This document shows, piece by piece, positions 23,706 to 25,679 of a stretch of 25,679 nucleotides of DNA. The notes under the pieces were generated by a model that did no database searches, had not been told where the DNA came from, and worked only from the letters and a program-made list of their open reading frames with translations. The first letter of the stretch is position 1. Each line of letters begins with the position of its first letter. A program made the position numbers and the translations under genes. The DNA is taken from positions 1 to 25,679 of the forward strand of contig CALMBI010000095.1 in NCBI GenBank assembly GCA_937860115.1. The letters run 5' to 3'. The stretch comes from an uncultured Arcobacter sp. (GTDB lineage: Bacteria > Campylobacterota > Campylobacteria > Campylobacterales > Arcobacteraceae).

Positions 23706-24389
23706 ATGAAAAAATACACTGAATTAGAGAAGTGTTTGGGTTATCAGTTTAAAAATAAAAATCTGATAATCGAGGCTCTCACTCACAAAAGTTACAAAAA
23801 AGCATACAATAATGAACGACTCGAATTTTTAGGAGACGCTGTACTCAATCTTATAGTGGGTGAATTTTTATACAATAAATTTCCAGATGCAAACGAAGGT
23901 GATCTATCAAAAATACGTGCAAGTTTAGTAAACGAAAAAGGTTTTACAAAATTAGCAAATGCTATTGGACTTGGTGATTATATTTATCTTTCTGAAGCAG
24001 AAGACAGAAATAATGGCCGAACAAAAGCTTCAATTTTATCTGATGCATTTGAAGCAATTATGGGAGCTATTTATCTTGAAGCTGGGCTTTTGACACTCAA
24101 ACCAATTGTCTTAGATCTTTTAGATCAAAACTATGAAAATATAAATCTAGATGAACTTTTTAGTGATTATAAAACAGCACTTCAAGAGATCACTCAAGCT
24201 AGATTTGGAGCGATCCCTGTATATAAACTTGAAAGTGCCACAGGACCTGATCATCTTAAAGTATTTGAGCTTTCTTTGTGGATTGGAGATAAACACTACA
24301 CAACTGCAAAAGGAAAAAGTAAAAAACTCGCTCAACAAGCAGCAGCTAAAATAGTTTTACAACAACTGCAAAATGAAAATAATAATTAG
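23706..24389 (+). CDS. rnc: Ribonuclease III
   Basis: A 227-residue double-strand RNA endonuclease that processes rRNA precursors. The signature NERLEFLGDAVL (36-47) holds Glu40 and Asp44, and Asp113 and Glu116 (SDAFEA) complete the metal site, each one below E. coli. The C-terminal dsRNA-binding domain (about 154-223) ends in GKSKKLAQQAAAKIVLQQL. AAGGA lies 6 nt before the ATG. The 69-nt gap from rnhA has a weak TATAAA (23660-23665) that might be an internal promoter. It is 9 nt upstream of aroC. Confidence 0.97.
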   Translation: MKKYTELEKCLGYQFKNKNLIIEALTHKSYKKAYNNERLEFLGDAVLNLIVGEFLYNKFPDANEGDLSKIRASLVNEKGFTKLANAIGLGDYIYLSEAEDRNNGRTKASILSDAFEAIMGAIYLEAGLLTLKPIVLDLLDQNYENINLDELFSDYKTALQEITQARFGAIPVYKLESATGPDHLKVFELSLWIGDKHYTTAKGKSKKLAQQAAAKIVLQQLQNENNN

Positions 24390-24398
24390 GATAACGCA

Positions 24399-25475
24399 AT
24401 GAATAGCTTTGGAAGAAAATTTAGATTTACTACTTTTGGAGAGTCTCATGGTGTTGCATTAGGTTGCATTGTAGATGGTGTACCAGCTGGGATAAAAATT
24501 GATCTTGAGTATATCCAATCCCAAATGGATCTACGAAAACCAGGACAAAACAAAACACAAACTGCTAGAAGTGAAGCTGATAAGATTGAGATCTTAAGTG
24601 GGACATTTGAAGGACTGAGTACAGGTACTCCAATAGCTATGGTTTTATACAATGGAAACCAAAAAAGTGGTGACTATGAAAATGTAAAAAATATTTTCCG
24701 TCCTGCTCATGCTGATTATACCTATTTTCATAAATATGGGATACGAGATTATCGAGGTGGTGGAAGAAGTAGTGCCAGAGAAACGAGTGCTAGAGTAGCT
24801 GCTGGTGCTATTGCTGATTTGATTTTAGCTGAAGTTGGTATCAAAGTAGAATTTGGAGTATGTGAGATAGCTGGGATAAAAAGTGAATCATATGATTTTT
24901 CACATCCACTCAAAAGTGAAATCTTTGCACTCGATCCAAAACGAGAAAAAACCCAATATGATGCTATTATGGAAGCAAAAAATGCTCATGATAGTGTTGG
25001 TGGAGTAGCACTTATCAAAGCTTCAAATGTTCCAGCAGGTCTTGGTGAACCAATATACTATAAACTTGATAGTTTAATCGCTGATGCTATGATGAGTATC
25101 AACGCAGTAAAAGGTGTAGAGATTGGGGATGGATTTGAGAGCGTAAAGATAAGAGGAAGCCAAAACAATGACCAAATCACAAAAGATGGTTTTAGTTCAA
25201 ATCATAGTGGTGGTATATTAGGTGGAATAAGTAATGGTGATGATATTTTTACCAAAGTTTATTTCAAACCAACTCCATCGATTTTTATAGAACAAGATAC
25301 AATCGATATAGATGGTAATGAAGTCAAATACAAACTCAGTGGAAGACATGATCCTTGTGTTGCTACTAGGGGGAGTGTAGTCGCTAAGGCAATGATGAGT
25401 ATCGTATTAGCTGATATGTTACTTTTAAATATGGGCTCACGTGTAGATCACCTCAAAGCTATCTATACTAAGTAG
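24399..25475 (+). CDS. aroC: Chorismate synthase
   Basis: A 358-residue FMN-dependent enzyme for the last shikimate step, EPSP to chorismate. It carries TFGESHGVALGCIVDG (12-27) with His17, DYRGGGRSSARETSARVAAG (about 122-141), and the C-terminal RHDPCVATRGSVV segment. In the third family signature the usual glutamate after this segment is lysine (VAKAMM, Lys330). It is full-length with no breaks. The start has AGGAT 7 nt upstream and only 9 nt separates it from rnc. Confidence 0.96.
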   Translation: MNSFGRKFRFTTFGESHGVALGCIVDGVPAGIKIDLEYIQSQMDLRKPGQNKTQTARSEADKIEILSGTFEGLSTGTPIAMVLYNGNQKSGDYENVKNIFRPAHADYTYFHKYGIRDYRGGGRSSARETSARVAAGAIADLILAEVGIKVEFGVCEIAGIKSESYDFSHPLKSEIFALDPKREKTQYDAIMEAKNAHDSVGGVALIKASNVPAGLGEPIYYKLDSLIADAMMSINAVKGVEIGDGFESVKIRGSQNNDQITKDGFSSNHSGGILGGISNGDDIFTKVYFKPTPSIFIEQDTIDIDGNEVKYKLSGRHDPCVATRGSVVAKAMMSIVLADMLLLNMGSRVDHLKAIYTK

Positions 25476-25511
25476 TTGTGTTTTAGAAGAAAGATTAAAT
25501 AGTTTTTTTGG

Positions 25512-25517
25512 TACGAT
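25512..25517 (+). promoter_or_regulatory. Candidate promoter for the broken receiver gene (-10 TACGAT)
   Basis: TTTTTTTGG then TACGAT: a T-run and a -10-like hexamer in the aroC to receiver gap, about 55 nt before the ATG. TAAAAT-like hexamers further on are alternatives. It suggests the receiver gene had its own promoter. Confidence 0.35.
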
Positions 25518-25571
25518 TGCCAAATATGAAAATGTAAAATATTAAAAAAATTTCTAAAGAGGAACTCAAAT

Positions 25572-25667
25572 ATGCTTAGAGTATTGATTGTAGATGACGC
25601 AAAAATTATGAGAATGAGTATAAAAAATATGGTAACCATTCAGCACCCAATAATTTCAGGTAGATAA
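25572..25667 (+). pseudogene. Truncated CheY-like response-regulator receiver gene
   Basis: GAGGA lies 8 nt before an ATG that opens MLRVLIVDDAKIMRMSIKNM, a clear start of a receiver domain: the hydrophobic first strand, the acidic pair Asp8-Asp9 and the following helix. After Val21 the frame reads TIQHPIISGR and stops at 25665. An intact receiver runs about 120 residues and would have the phospho-accepting Asp near 53-57. The two other plus-strand frames beyond 25633 do not resume the family either, so this is not a simple frameshift. Insertion of foreign DNA, or a misjoined sequence end at a repeat, is the simplest explanation. The specific regulator is unknown. Confidence 0.7.
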
Positions 25668-25679
25668 ACCTTACCTCTA
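25635..25679 (-). mobile_element. Possible end of an insertion sequence interrupting the receiver gene
   Basis: Homology to the receiver stops near 25634. The minus strand from 25678 is open for 12 codons (RGKVYLPEIIGC) and stops at 25640, which could be the last residues of a transposase with its stop just inside a terminal repeat. The plus strand at the junction reads GTAACCATTCAGCACCC; IS66-family ends begin GTAA, but four bases prove little. Only 45 nt are visible, so this is a guess from context. Confidence 0.25.

Noticed and set aside
25510..25525. Sigma-54 promoter (TTGGTACG...TTGCC) before the broken receiver gene
   Set aside because: The GG and GC elements are 7 nt apart instead of the required 10.
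1..25679. CRISPR array, prophage or defence island
   Set aside because: There are no regularly spaced repeats, no integrase and no cas or restriction genes; the content is conserved core genes.

Overview
This is a conserved, AT-rich chromosomal segment from a Campylobacterota (epsilonproteobacterial) genome. Three things point there. ATP synthase b and b' subunits are encoded side by side without the a and c subunits. A tol-pal cluster follows directly behind atpC. The order rplU-rpmA-obg-proB-fmt-birA-parA-parB-atpF'-atpF-atpH-atpA-atpG-atpD-atpC-tolQ-tolR-tolA-tolB-pal-cpoB-slyD-fabD-mtnN is, from memory, the order around Cj0094-Cj0117 of Campylobacter jejuni. I cannot fix the genus; a free-living Sulfurimonas- or Arcobacter-like organism is plausible but not shown.

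Layout. Positions 69-18763 hold 24 genes, all on the minus strand and read from right to left. The order is ribosomal proteins L21 and L27, a strong terminator, Obg, proline synthesis (ProB), initiator-tRNA formylation (Fmt), biotin ligase, chromosome partitioning (ParA, ParB), seven ATP synthase subunits, the Tol-Pal envelope system with CpoB, the chaperone SlyD, a second terminator, then fatty-acid synthesis (FabD) and MTA/SAH nucleosidase. Most joints are overlaps or gaps under 25 nt, so long polycistronic transcripts are likely. A 201-nt divergent spacer follows (18764-18964). Beyond it lie a secreted protein with two thioredoxin-like folds (+), a bidirectional terminator, ridA and dnaG (-), then a divergent + strand block of a LapB-like TPR/zinc-ribbon protein, rnhA, rnc and aroC. 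The window ends in the N-terminal 20 or so codons of a CheY-like receiver that abruptly loses homology and hits a stop.

Most of the window is housekeeping core. The parts most worth a second look are the broken receiver gene and possible insertion junction at the right edge, the LapB-like protein beside dnaG/rnhA, and the tandem thioredoxin-fold protein. Others are a serine in the biotin ligase where E. coli BirA has Arg118, a possible leaderless dnaG mRNA, two terminators placed 26-27 nt before the next start codon, and A-tract repeats coding the lysine tail of CpoB. I saw no tRNA, rRNA, CRISPR array or complete mobile element, and no gene-free stretch longer than about 200 nt.
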